Assembly: GCF_048771995.1 (NCBI RefSeq)
Contig: NC_133063.1
Coordinates: forward strand, 64,029,514-64,093,513
Direction: 5' to 3'
Length of the DNA: 64,000 nucleotides
Source of the DNA: Taeniopygia guttata
Lineage: Eukaryota; Chordata; Aves; Passeriformes; Estrildidae
Notes under the pieces: generated by a model
What the model saw: the letters and a program-made list of their open reading frames with translations, nothing else
What the model was told of the DNA's origin: nothing
The model's database searches: none
Shown: piece after piece, positions 1 through 11,481 of the stretch
Layout: every line of letters starts with the position of its first letter
Numbering within the stretch: position 1 is the stretch's first letter
Program-made: the position numbers and the translations under genes

Positions 1-402
1 CTCCAGGGTCATTGGAACAAGAACCTGCCTTTCATATGCATGAGGCAGCATGTGCGTGTGTCCCTCACATTCCTGAGTAATAAGAACCAGTGATTGTCCC
101 TGGGGGAAAAAGGCAAAAGACCAAACCAAATTGACTCCTTGCTCCATTCTCCATTGTTTTTTCCTCCTTTCTCAGCATCGCTCAGAGCAGGTATCAGCTG
201 ATTGTCAGGTCAGCTTCTCCTGGCCAGGAGAGACCAGAATCAAGGAGATTGAAGGAGTGAGACAGGATGTGAAAAGTGACAGTATGCAACAGGAATGACT
301 CAAGCACAAAGGTTAATCACACAGCTGTCAGCATTCATCTGTCACACACCAGTGACTGTGGATCCAACACCAGTTCTACCATACACATTCCAAGCAACTC
401 AC
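1..402 (-). other. THBS4: THBS4 intron 2 (partial)
   Basis: Sequence to the left of the exon 2 splice donor. The donor GT reads on the minus strand at 402-401. No further thrombospondin exon is visible before the window edge, so the intron continues off the left end. No repeat or other feature is seen here. Confidence 0.75.
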
Positions 403-606
403 CTTTACTCATCCGTCCCATTACCGTAAATTCAAAATACTTGCTGTTGTCAGCTGATGAATATAGGCCAAAAACAGTGGCCGTGCTCTTTGGCTGTAAT
501 TTGAATGTTGAGAGCAAGTACACTTCATTCAGCATAGGATCCCCAAATGCTTGTTGCAAGAAGTTAAGTACTACTCGCTTGTTGGAATAAGGAAGAAGAT
601 CAAAAA
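403..606 (-). CDS. THBS4: Thrombospondin-4 exon 2 (N-terminal domain)
   Basis: This exon encodes the start of the thrombospondin N-terminal (TSPN, laminin-G-like) domain of the secreted pentameric matrix glycoprotein thrombospondin-4, which acts in tendon, muscle and vessel matrix. On the minus strand it follows a T-rich tract and AG acceptor (608-607) and ends at a GT donor (402-401). It is 204 nt, enters after one base of a split codon and leaves one base over. The residues [20 protein letters not shown] and the preceding STFKLQPKS stretch match vertebrate THBS4 closely as I remember the family. Joined in phase to exon 1 it opens VFDLLP, the expected start of the mature domain. The remaining exons (coiled coil, EGF, type 3 repeats, C-terminal lectin-like domain) lie outside the window. 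I am confident of the family; THBS4 rather than THBS3 or COMP is supported by the residues and by the MTX3 neighbour. Confidence 0.9.
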
Positions 607-3600
607 CTGGAAAAAAAAAACCAAACAAATTTCAACAGAAAATTAAATATAACAATGACCAAGGAAGAATGAGATTTGAAGCCACATATTGGTGATTGTA
701 CACTCTTCCTATAAAAAAAAAACCCAATATGATGATTATCTGTAAATATAATGAAGTTCAAATCCCTGGCATTGGAAGGGATATCGTAAGAAATCTGGTC
801 TAGTGAAACATGTCCCCATACATGCAAGGAGTTTGCACTAGATGTTGCCTGCCAGCTAAAACTATTCTATGATTCTATAAAAATCTATAATTTGTTGCAA
901 CTGATACTATTTTAGCAATTTTTTTTTTCAAGTGAATTATTGATAAGTTACTCACATAGAAATACCTAATCTTCAAACTGAGGTACTCAAATATTTTTAG
1001 GTAGCTCTCAAAAGTGCTTCTCTTCTGAGGATTCACCTCAACAGAAAGCTTTTTATCCCTTTTACGCTTTCATAAATTCAGATGTTTGTGTTCATATATC
1101 AATTAGATAAGGATTCAGCATTAAAATTTTCAGACAGATTTCCAGGGTGCTCATGCTTTGATTGCATTTGCGGGGCACCAATTAAAATGCCAAAAAGCCA
1201 GGTAAGTAATATGATGTTCACAGCCTTCTCACTTCATTGACTTTTCAGAATATATATTATATAAATAAGACTCATCTTTCCCTTCTGGTACAGAAAACAA
1301 AGAAATACAGGCCGGACAAAACAAAACAGAACAAAACCCACAAATCCTGAAGGCATAGTGAAAGCTCATTCAAATTTTTATTTTAGTTTTTCCACAATGC
1401 ATCAGCAAAGAGTCTATGATTTTGCACATATGTAAGTCAGCTATGTTCTTTATGGCACTGAAACAACAAACTGGGGTTTTCCTCAAATCCACATCTCTAA
1501 ACTCAATAAATGCTTCCATTAGGTTTTTTTATTATCTCCTAAGCCAGCCTGCTGCAATTAAAGCAGTATATATATTACACCCTGGCAGTAAAGTTTGATA
1601 AATGATTTTGCACAAGTATTGTTTAAATATTAGAGCACCCTGAGCCATTGCATACCACTGACACTCCACAGACCTACCATCAGGTGGGCCATATTCTTCT
1701 CCCACACCAGAACAATACTGTAGAGCTGTCACCATAGAAGAACCATAACACCAGGCAGATGGCAAAGGCACAATACAGCACATTGTGCCTTAGCTTGATT
1801 CAATTCCATGGTTGTACTAGTAAGTTTAATTTCCCAGGCTGAAAAAACACCGATGGACCTTTGCAGATGAGCCTTGCCTACACAGCACAGCCCTAAAGCT
1901 GCTATTGTCTATAAGGTGATGAGGTAATCCTACCATTACAGTGTTTTCATACGCTACACACAGGAAAAGACTGAAGAGCACTCAAAGAACAACCACATGG
2001 GCACACACAGACCTTCCCACAGATATGTGGGAAACCCTGTTCCCTTATACAGGAGTGTGGGTTCAGGCTGCTCCCATCACTCATTCTGAAGCATCTATTC
2101 ATTTAGACACTAATGTTATTTCCGAAAAAGAAAATATGAAGACGTTTTTCCATTAATTTCATTAAGTAACTGAAATAATCTCTGAAGTTACACTTGCACG
2201 GGGTCTAAGGATCTCATGACTCTACAGAGAATTTTCAGGACACACTAAAAAAAATACAGGCCCTTGATTTGCATGCACGAGTAATACTGTTGTCAAACAA
2301 CTAAGAAATACATATGTAAGGTGGACCTGGTCAAAAAGACTTCTCTTTCATTCAGTTCAGATTTACAGCATCCCAAGGATAACCACCGCTCCCACTGAAA
2401 CCAGTGACATGGGAAGCAGAAGCAAAAAGCTGGGTACCTCAACACACTTAGCGCAGAGAGAGCAGAGCATCTGCTCATGTAAGAGACTGAAATGCAACTC
2501 ACTACTCTGTACAACAGCATTTTACAAGGAATAGCCATTCATAAAGTACAGCTATGTTTCCTCAGCTGGAGCAATGCAATACAATACCAAAGACTTTGAG
2601 AGAGTGAAATATAGCTATACATTTTGTTCAGTTCTAGGTCTATTGGCTGTGATACTCATTAATCTATGCTAGAGTCACTTAAAAATATTACAAAAGTAAT
2701 GACTAAACACTGTGAAACATCGGTCTAATGTTATAGAAGACATTTATTGAAATTTTTGTTATTTGCATATTTAAATTAATACTCAAACTGTTTTGGCAGT
2801 TGTGTTCCACAAAGCACAGTGCCTGAGCCAGATCCTTCAGCACCATGTTATCAAACTCTTTTCTGGGATATCTTCACTGAGTAGCATGTGGATGCACTAC
2901 ATGATCAGATCCATCTTTAAGCACAACTTACACACATGCTAGCAAATGCAGCTAGCAGAAGAATGAGGGGGCTATGAAAATTCATTTTACATCCTTCGCA
3001 GGGTTGGCAGTGAAAGACAGCTCTTGGCCATTACGGAGACAATTATTTGTTTGAGAGAAACAGGGAAAAAAAGATCACAAAGATTTCACATCTCATTTTT
3101 TGAAGGACCTTGTCTCTTTGTTCCTCTCCATGGAAAGGTAGACTTGAAAGTAAATGTACAGAATAGGACTGCCAAAGCTGAAAAGCACAAGCAGCTGGTT
3201 CTAATCCATGCAATGGACTGAAAACCTCGGCATGCCTTTATGCCTTCAAGCACGAGTGTGCATACCCACTAAACTGAGACTGCTTGTGAGACAGACCAAG
3301 AATTCTCTCCTGCACCTTCCTTCTGTGGTTTTTAAAATAGAGCTGCTTACTCTCCTAGACAAATGCTAACAAGGGACGAGCTACATGGTGAGACAGTGGC
3401 AAACCACACTGGAATTCTGCCCAAACCCATCAAAGCTAGCTTTTCAAATGAGAGCTAGAAGATATGACAGAAAGTGCTAGGATGAGGAGGCATGGAGGAG
3501 TGAAATTAGTGACACAGGATAGCATGGAACTTGAAACACCCCTTCCTTCCTCTAACTCTGATGCTATATCACACTAGCTTTTTAAGACCTTCCAAGGCTG

Positions 3601-4567
3601 TTTTCTGGTCACACCTAATAGCTGTAGATGTAAACACTGCTATACCACTCCTCAGCACTTTTCAAGGCAATTACTAATGGCTTAGACACTTGGAGTGAAA
3701 CAATTTCCCACTGACCCCAAGAAGCTGAAAGCATCCCTTGTTGACAGTGGAGCTTTTCATTGGCCACTGCCCCCAACAAGTTAGAAAATAGCTTTCTTCA
3801 AACAGGTAATTATGCAACTTGTCATTACAACAAATCTCTGAAATGTCTTCCCACCCTAAAGGTCTTCAACAAAAGCTTCTGGAAATGCAGCTATATTGTT
3901 GTGATTGGCTGTATTTTACACGTGCTTAAGTAATAACCGATTGACGCGTCAAAAATAATTCTGTAAGGCAGTAGAGGGGGTTAAAAATGTAGCGAAAACC
4001 ACAAGCAGCTTTAAGGCTCTTGGAGCAGCACGAAGTTGCACTAACTGCTGCACTCGGCAGCCGAGCTGATTCCAGTCACAAGTTGCTACCGCAGAGCAAT
4101 ACCACCCACTTAACTCAAGCTCTAAAATACAGCAGCTGCTACGTGCATATTGCCACAGCAATGCTGGGTCTAAAAGTACGAGTTTTCCTATGGACTGTAC
4201 TATGTAGTAGAGTTTTCCCAAAGAGTTTTCACGGCTTAGAAATTCACTTCTCATTGAAGAACTTGCAGCTGGAAAAGGGCTATTCAGATGCTCCACTCAC
4301 CCACCAGCACACCTACAGAAACACTTTGGGCAGGCTGCATGAGAGCGGCTGATACCGCCATCTCTCTCCGCTAGTCCGGGCGGCTCCGCGGGCGCGCTCT
4401 GCGCCCCGACGGGCAGCGGCGGCTCCCCCAGCACCTGCAGAGCGCTCCGTTCCGCTGCCAGGCAGGGCTCCCGGCGGCGGGCGGAGGTCGGGACACCGCA
4501 AGCCCAGAGCCTTGTCAAGGGAAGAGGGAGAGGAGAGTACGCTCCAAGGGCGGAGCGGCGCGCTTAC
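607..4567 (-). other. THBS4: THBS4 intron 1
   Basis: A 3961-bp intron with GT donor at 4567-4566 and AG acceptor at 608-607 on the minus strand. Apart from one CR1 3' end near 810-879 it is ordinary AT-rich intron. The open reading frames inside it are short, have no recognisable domain and no splice context. Confidence 0.8.
810..879 (+). mobile_element. CR1 LINE 3' terminal remnant
   Basis: A short plus-strand stretch resembling the last bases of CR1: a 'gtttgcactagatg' stretch followed by ctattctatgattctata, the typical octamer-like CR1 tail. It lies within THBS4 intron 1 in antisense orientation to the gene. Old and diverged. Confidence 0.6.
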
Positions 4568-4655
4568 CTCGGGGGGCGAGCGCGGCGGCGCGGCCCGGGC
4601 AGAGCTGCAGGGCGAGCGGCAGCAGCAGCAGCGCGGCGCCGCGCCCGCACCCCAT
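4568..4655 (-). CDS. THBS4: Thrombospondin-4 exon 1 (signal peptide)
   Basis: The first coding exon, 88 nt, read leftward from ATG at 4655-4653. The start is preceded by GCCGCC and followed by G, a full Kozak match. It encodes a Met, a short polar/basic stretch, a hydrophobic core (LLLLPLALQL, about residues 9-18) and small residues (AAALA) suited to signal peptidase cleavage, then ends after APR plus one base at a CGAG|GTAAGC donor. The open frame continues upstream to other ATGs, at 4880 for example, but this one is chosen because the secretion signal starts immediately and family members begin this way. It is the N terminus of a secreted matrix protein. MTX3 starts 6.7 kb away in the opposite direction. 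Confidence 0.85.
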
Positions 4656-4767
4656 GGCGGCCGCGGGCCGGGCAGGGCGGCGAGGCACGGCCGCCGCGGC
4701 ACACCGCGCCCCGCCGTTTAACGGGGCGGCCCCGGGGCCGGGCACGGCCGGCGGCAGGCGCCGGGCC

Positions 4768-4772
4768 ATTGG
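4768..4772 (-). promoter_or_regulatory. Inverted CCAAT box upstream of THBS4
   Basis: ATTGG on the plus strand reads CCAAT toward THBS4 and sits about 115 bp 5' of its start codon within GC-rich sequence, a typical NF-Y position. Binding is inferred. Confidence 0.45.
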
Positions 4773-4995
4773 CCGGGGCTCCCCCCCCCGGAGGCGGGCG
4801 GGGGCCGCGGAGGGGGACGGTCGAGCGCTGGGGTGGACCAGAGCGAGCGAGCCGTCGGAACCAGAGCCGGCAACTGGCACCGGTGGAGGTGGCTCGGACA
4901 GAATCGGAGATCCTGGCGATACCCCTCCAAATCAGCACCTGTGGGGACCTGTCTGGAGCTTGCCCTTTGAGGAGCCCTGGAAATTGAAATGTGTT

Positions 4996-5030
4996 TAATT
5001 CATAGTATCACAGAATTAGTTAGGTGTTAA
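4996..5030 (-). mobile_element. Possible CR1 3' end remnant
   Basis: The plus strand shows catagtatcacagaatta, resembling the reverse complement of the CR1 3' tail. Very short and diverged. Confidence 0.35.
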
Positions 5031-8000
5031 TAAGCCACTATGCTTACTCCCAGCCACAAGATGATGGCCCCAAAAGTGAATTGTGTGTGCTTTAAAAGCC
5101 GAGTAACAGTTCTACATGTTCAGGAGGGACAGCAAGTTGCAAGCTGTTGCAAGCAGCCCTTCAGAGAACCACTAGCTTGTGAGAAGCATGAAGATAATGT
5201 GGCCTTGTTCACCCAGTCCTGCTGACTGCAGGATGCTTAACTTTGAGGTTGCTGCGATTTTACTTTAAAACCTTTCTTGCTTCCCTTTCTATGGTTAGCA
5301 AGTGGCGACCGTATATTTCTTTGTGTCTTCTGACAACAATACAGCTGTCATCTTTGCAAAGCCCCCTCACAAGTTTCTCTGCCTGCCCTGCGGTCAGGTG
5401 TTTAGTGTCAGCTGTTAAGGTTTAACATATATTAGATTCTCTCTCATGCATATCTAAAGTCAAAACAAATGGGGATGCTCTGGTATGTTGACTTGGTCTT
5501 GGTAGGAATTTAAGTATTCCACTTTTCCTAACTGAAGACTGTCACTAAAAGGGGTCATGCAGATTGCAGACTGGGGCAAACTGGGATTCTAGAAGACTCT
5601 GACTGGCAGACAGGAATGTATCATCTGTCCCATTGTTTCATTTAAGGAGCTCAGAACCATTGGGAGTGCTCAAACTGACCATATGGATATGGAAAAAGGC
5701 TGTTTGTCTTAGCAAGCTCCCAATCTCAATAATTTAGCCAAAGTCAATTAAAAAGAAAAAAACTTCTTTCAACTACAACAATTTTCAGCACTGTGTTTTC
5801 CCTTAGGATATCATTATCCCATTGTTTGTCCTCTACTTCAGAAAATTCTAGCCTCTGCACTGCTGATGTTAAGAAAGTACAGGAGAAAGGGAGCAAGTGG
5901 GAAACCCAAACACAGTGTGAGCTTCCTATCCTGCTGCACAGCTCTCTTTGTCCTGTACACCTCTGTATGTATCAGCTCTGCTGATGAACCTGTCACATCA
6001 GAGATCCAGGAAGCCCTGCTTGGCCCCATCACAGCTTGCTATCCACACTCAGTTGGAAAAGTTGGAGCTGTCTGATATTATTTACATCATAAAAGGTAGG
6101 GCAACAATAGAAGGGAAAGTTTATGTTAAAGTGAGCAAAATAGTGTTGATTAATGTTCAGTCTCATCAGGCTTGGTGCACACATCTAAGGAGCAACACAG
6201 AGAACAGCCCTTGGGGGGGTTCATTGTGTGGGAGGCAAAAACACAGCACGCTGCAGGACAGGGGCTGCAAGCACTGCAAAGGGGCTGCCCGAGCAGCGCT
6301 ACACCAACAGAGCATGGCTGTGGGCTGCTCTCCAACACAGCTTCAGTGAGACTTTCAGATACCTTCACATGACCTCTAACTGCCCTCCCCACATGGCATA
6401 TACCCTACAACACACCCTTACTTCTTAGCTTATTCTTGTTAGCAGTGTTGACCCTCTCCGTAAGTTGCCCGTTTCTTCCTCTGCCCATTGTCAGACAGCA
6501 GGGTGCTCTGCCATATCCCCTGTGTCACAGCATGGCGCTATTCCTCCTCACCCTACTGCTCTTCTGTATACATCTCCAGACAAGAAGCATCATCTCAGCT
6601 TCACTCCCACATCTTGTCCCTGCAGTGGAAGTGACAGGATGACACCATACAGTCAATGACCTGGCCAAGAGCTGCACAGGGGAGTGAGAAAAACAGATCA
6701 ACAGGTGCAGAGTGCTGTGGAGCAGGGAAAAAAGGGAGACTAAAAGGGGTAAGCAAGAGGCAAGAAGATGCAAGGAGAAACTATGGGTCTCATAAGCTCC
6801 TTAAAAAGAAGTGTTAGTTCTGAATTTGTCCCCAACCTAAAGCACAGTACAGATGCTGCAAGGCTAATACATGGATCTAGAGCAGTACTGATGATGTCCA
6901 GTGTTTATGAAGGAAAAGCCTTGACTCAACAAAGAGTACTTTTTGCGAACATATACTTAAGTGCATGATAGAAGAACATTTCGAAGGTCTGCAAAATCAT
7001 TACAGTTCTGGACCAAAAAAAAAAAAAAGGATAGTAAGGGTTTGCTTTCATCTAAGGGGAATACCATCCATAACTTGCAGCCATTTATTATGTACTTTGA
7101 GTTTATTGAGTTTGAGATTATCAAAGCATATGAAATGTTTTCTTGAAAGATTTCCTTATCTGACAGAAATATTTAAGTAATTATAACTTAACATTCCTTA
7201 CTTCTGATTTAAATACAGAGGAGTCTCTTGCACTGGTGCTGACCAGCCCTCCCCTGAGGAGGATTTTGTCTGTAGTACTGTATCTTCATTAGTGTTAGAT
7301 TTGTGAGGACCATATTCTGTTCTTGGTCTGTATCTGCTATTCTTTGTGCTTACTCACAAAGAAGACACATGGAAGCAATGTTTAGCAAACAGCCCATGGG
7401 GCACAATCCAGTATGACAGAAGGGAACTGGTTCATAATGTATATACACAGAAGCTTAAGTCCATGTTTAGATGGTACAGTTTAAAGGTCACTCCAATTTC
7501 TTCAGTTTTCATTTATATTCTGAGTTTTATGTTGGAATATGGTACAGATTAAAGGGGATTTTGTGCTCAAGTACAACCTTCTTTAAGGGATTTCACAAAG
7601 TAGAAAGTTTATCTGCTGTCTGGAAGGGACTATTTGACTTTTTAATCAACATTTTCAATAAAAACTATGGAATATTAGCAATTGCCTTTTCACTCTTGTG
7701 TATTCTCTGAAGTACAAACTCCAGCTTAAATTACTGGAGGTTAAATAAGAAGTAAGAATAAAAACATGATTGATCAATTGTGTTTCCAAGAAACTTTCAT
7801 AATGCCAGTCACATTTGGTAAGGAAGTCATAAGTATGTGATTGTAATTTTTATATACAATCTACAAGAAAACCTCAATCACTATAATGTTTGACCTGATT
7901 ATGTAATTTGATAAGATTTTAAGCATACAGAATACAGAGAAGCTGCAAACATTACAGATTTTGCTTTGCAGAAGTGTCTGTAACTTGTTCAAATTCTAAA

Positions 8001-8591
8001 TAATGGGGTAAGGGAAATAGAAAAGAACCCTGCTGCTTAATTCACCTTACAGGTTTTGTTCCTAATATGCATCAGGAGACTCACTGTTTTCATGGAATTA
8101 TATGGATGATTAAAAATCAGGATTCACGGGCAATTAAGATATAGAAATCTTAAGGCAAGTGAAATATCAGTTATAAAACACATCCTTTCATATATATGTC
8201 AACACTCCTGGTTTTGATCCTGCTTAATTTAAAAAAAATTCTTGGTTTCAAGGGTTTCAAATTTCAAAGACGGGTTTCAAAAGAATTTTTGTTCTTCTAA
8301 AACACAAACTGAAGCTCCACTTTTTCAAGTCAAGTCATGTATCCATCTTCAATGCACTTATTTACTTTTAATTTACACTGATAGGAATTCCATGTAGGCA
8401 ACCAAGAGGAAAAGGTTCCTGACATGGGGGTTGGGAAGGTACAGATTGCCTCTTTTTTTTATCTTTGCTCCAGACACTACAACAGCACAGAGATAAACTG
8501 GGGCTGAAGGCAATGCAAAGCTTATTGCCCTGTTTACCTCCTAACCCTTCTTGCAGCCTGCCTCAAGAAAAGACATATGACAGAAAAGCTC
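5031..8591. other. THBS4-MTX3 intergenic DNA
   Basis: AT-rich intergenic sequence between the divergent genes. I see no splice-framed coding segment, RNA gene or recognisable repeat beyond short A or T runs. Promoter-distal enhancers could lie here but nothing in the sequence singles one out. Confidence 0.5.
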
Positions 8592-9525
8592 AGAATGGTT
8601 ACGTTTTCTTAAATAAGACCTCTAAGTTCATCAAGTCTAACCATCAACCCAGCACCACCACCATATCCACCACTAAAACGTGTCCTCAACATTTCCAGGA
8701 ACGGTGAAACCACTTTACTGGGCATCTTGTTCCAGTGCTTGACAACCCTTTCAGTGAAGAAACTTTTCGTAATGTCTAATACAAACCTTCCCTAGTGCAA
8801 CTTGAAGCCATTTTCTCTTGTTCTAAAACTTCTTACTTGGGAGAAAAAACTGAACCCCAGCCATCTATAGTCCTTTCAAGTACTTGTAGAGTGATAAGGT
8901 CCCCACTGAGGCTTCTTTTCTCCAGGCTAAACACCCCCAGCTCCGTCGGCCACCCCTCACAGAACTTGTTCTCCTGATCCTTCACCAGCTGTTTGCCCTT
9001 CTCTGGACTCACTCCAGCACCAGAATGACCTTCTTGTAGTGAAGAGCCTAAAACTAGCACCAGCCTAAACACAGCACTCGAGGTGTGGCCTCACCAGTGC
9101 CCAGTACAGGGGGACAATCCCTGCCCTGGTCCTGCTGGCCACACCATTGCTGATCCAGGCCAGGATGCCATTGGCCTTCTTGGCCACCTGGGCACACCCT
9201 GGCTCATTCCAGCCACTGTCACCAGCACCCCCAGGTCCTTTCCAGCCATTCTGCCCCAGCCTGTGGAGCTGTCTGGGGTTGCTGTAACCCAAGGGCAGGA
9301 CCAGCACTGGCCTTGTTGTACCTCACACCACTGGCCTCAGGCCGTGATCCAGCCTGCCCAGATCCCTCTGCAGAGCCTTCCTGCCCTCCAGCAGATCAGC
9401 ACTCCCACCCAGCTTGGTGTCACCTGCACACTGCCTGAGGGTGCACTGGATCCCATTGTCCAGGTCATGAAAATCAACAAAGATACTAAACAGGTTTGGT
9501 GTTAAGTATTGAGCCCTTTGTAATA
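8592..9525 (-). mobile_element. CR1 LINE fragment with reverse transcriptase C-terminal part
   Basis: A minus-strand, 3'-anchored CR1 copy of about 930 bp. In three minus-strand frames it encodes pieces of the CR1 ORF2 C terminus: FSIFVDFHDLDNGIQCTLRQ and DTKLGG (RT core region, 9340-9520), then ARKAN-like and [18 protein letters not shown] (9065-9200), then the [16 protein letters not shown] block (8833-8960). Frames change between blocks, so it is a dead copy. The AGAATGGTT sequence at the left edge is the CR1 3' end. Confidence 0.9.
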
Positions 9526-9621
9526 TACTCCTTATATGTCGCCCTGATTCTTGAGTTTTCTTAAGCCTTCTGAGTTTACATTCTATTGGGAAACTTTCCC
9601 ACACAGTTTCTGTAAATAACG

Positions 9622-9871
9622 TGTTGTTTTGCATTCCTCCATGGGGGTGGAGAGACTTAATGTACTAGTGCTTTGTCCAATGTCTTTGGAGAGGTGGCCC
9701 ATTCACTCTCCAATCCACTGTCACCTTTGGAGAAGTATAAAAGTTAGAGTCAGAAAATAAACTCTCTCTTTTACCTTGCAAAGTGGCAAGTGGCTCGCGT
9801 TGTGCTTTCTCGTGTCCTATAGCGACACTTATAGAAATAGATCTTTGGGATCACAGCTGCTGGCGTCCACA
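9622..9871 (+). mobile_element. Solo LTR-like fragment (class uncertain)
   Basis: A stretch organised like a retroviral LTR: a TATA box (agtataaaag near 9735), an AATAAA about 25 bp later (near 9757), then a CT-rich and GC-mixed U5-like tail ending with ...gcgtccaca. It begins TGTTG. I found no clear target duplication, so the boundaries are approximate. It abuts the 5' side of the CR1 copy. Confidence 0.4.
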
Positions 9872-10605
9872 ATTCCCTTTCAGAGCTTTGCATCTCAGTT
9901 CACATGGTGAAAGGACCAAAGCAAAGTACCTGGACAGACTGAGAAGTTAGCTGGGACCTGTAGGAAGGAAAAGACATAAAAAATATCCTTAGAATATGTA
10001 TTTTAAATAAGTCTTTAGAAGGAAAAATGTAACACAGCAATTAAAAAAAAAATATTGCTTCTGTTAACATTGCCAGTGGTATGTTTTTTTAAGGAAAAAA
10101 GTGGGTATGTATTTCTTCTCCCATGTTCCACATAAAACGGAGCAGAATGATCTCAGATCTGTGGCATAAATTTTTATCGTGACACTTTCTTCAACAAATT
10201 TCATGTCAATCTGAAATTGTGGATCTGGGAAAGTGAAAGGAAAAATGCAGCTTTATCCTTACTCTCCTCCTTATCCACAGAAGACCTGAATAAGGATGGT
10301 CAGTGCAGGGAGTTTTTTTAGACAGTGTGTGGTATTTTTTCCTTTTGTAGGAAGGATGGAAACTTGACTTAGCATTTAGATGTGCTCTGGCACATCTGCA
10401 CAAGCTCTGGAATAAACAGCTGACAACTTGATGCCTCTAAAGGTTTGCAGTTAAAACCATACTGAATGGTTATTATTATAACCTGGTCAAAACTGGTAAC
10501 ATACGGTCAGAGCGCCTTTATTTTAGTGCCAAACTACTGATGGCTGCTCATCACAGTTGATTGAGAACCACAATATCTTTTTTTTTTTTTTTTTTTTGCT
10601 CCTAT
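9872..10605. other. Intergenic DNA upstream of MTX3
   Basis: AT-rich intergenic sequence ending in a T-run (about 10579-10597). No coding or repeat signal that I can support. Confidence 0.45.
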
Positions 10606-10760
10606 GAAAAGTCATAACTCTGTGTGCAGGAGGGTGAAGGTTCAACCAGACAGTACCAAAAGCATTTCAAGAGGACTACGGCTGCAGCATTTCCCCACAG
10701 GATCACAGCTACTGGCCACTGATGTCCCTTCCTAAGAGGCTGACCCCCACCAGGATACAA

Positions 10761-10845
10761 CCTGAAAGGACTTTGTTCCCAGGTAGGGGCTGGCCTCTTC
10801 TCCAGGCAAGCAGTGTCAGGACAAGAGGACATAGTTCTCAGCTCA
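10761..10845 (+). mobile_element. CR1 LINE fragment (out of order)
   Basis: A CR1 segment (GGGCTGGCCTCTTCTCC..CAGGACAAGAGG) that in an intact CR1 lies downstream of the block that follows it here. It is therefore part of a second copy, or the product of a duplication or inversion next to the following CR1. Confidence 0.6.
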
Positions 10846-11250
10846 AAAAGGACATTGAGGTACTGGAACAAGTCCAGAGAAGGGCAACAGACCTGCGAAA
10901 GGCTCTGGAGCACAGCTCCTGCGGGGAGGGGCTGAGGGAACTGAGTTTGTTTAGCCTGGCGGAAAGGAGGCGCCTCGGGGAAGTCATGCCTGTTTTGTAC
11001 AATTACTAAAAGGAGCCTGTAGCCGGAAGGGATGTGGGTAGTATGAGGACATAGTCATAAGCTGTGTCAAGGGAGCTTTGGGCTGGACATTAGGAAGAAT
11101 TTCCTGACAGAAAGGGTGATTAGACACTGGAATGGGGGTGGTGGAGTCACCATCCCTAGAGGTGTTCAAGGAAAATCGGGATATACGTGGTGTTCGGCCA
11201 CAGGTTGGTCGCGATGATCCCAGAGGCCTTATCCAACTCAGTGGATTCGG
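10846..11250 (+). mobile_element. CR1 LINE 3' fragment abutting the MTX3 promoter
   Basis: A plus-strand CR1 3' part: a GACATTGAGGT..GGAACAAGTCCAGAG start, the GAGGGGCTGAGGGAACTG block, TTGGGCTGGACATTAGGAAG, GGTGGAGTCACCATCCCTAG, and the terminal GATGATCCCAGAGGCCTTAT..CCAACTCAGTGGATTC. It carries an internal deletion relative to a full 3' end. It ends about 150 bp before the MTX3 start codon, directly at the edge of the CpG island. Confidence 0.85.
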
Positions 11251-11397
11251 CGGCTCGGCGAGTCGCCGCGGGTTTCGCGGAGCAGGAGCCCGGGCGGCTC
11301 TCGGGCCCCTCCGGGCGCCGCTCCGGGCCCGCCGGGGCCCTCGCGAGCGCCGCCGTGCGGGGCAGCAGCGCCGCGGCCCCCGGCCGGCGCGGCGGAG

Positions 11398-11408
11398 AAG
11401 ATGGCGGC
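11398..11408 (+). promoter_or_regulatory. YY1-like element at the MTX3 start codon
   Basis: AAGATGGCGGC matches the YY1 consensus and includes the start codon. It also gives a good initiation context, with A at -3 and G at +4. Confidence 0.5.
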
Positions 11409-11481
11409 TCCCATGGAGCTGAGCTGCTGGGAAGGAGGCTGGGGGCTGCCGTCCCTGCACCCGGAGTCTCTCACCGTCTTG
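11401..11481 (+). CDS. MTX3: MTX3 exon 1 (coding part)
   Basis: Residues 1-27, ending in LTVL at a phase-0 GTAACA donor. It carries the conserved CW..GWGLPS metaxin start, the first strand and helix of the thioredoxin-like fold. Confidence 0.93.

Larger units (their letters stand above)
4360..4910. promoter_or_regulatory. THBS4: CpG-rich promoter island of THBS4
   Basis: A sharply GC- and CpG-rich block in an AT-rich neighbourhood, centred on THBS4 exon 1. On the minus strand an inverted CCAAT box (ATTGG on plus at 4768-4772) lies about 115 bp upstream of the start codon, with GC boxes around it and a TTAAA-like element near 4720. The transcription start cannot be fixed from sequence alone. 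Confidence 0.7.

Noticed and set aside
4297-4998. Many long frames around THBS4 exon 1
   Set aside because: CpG-island frames, Arg/Pro/Ala-rich; only 4568-4655 on the minus strand fits THBS4 with a Kozak start and splice donor.
9083-9505. Plus-strand 140-codon frame
   Set aside because: Antisense shadow of CR1; the coding resemblance is on the minus strand.
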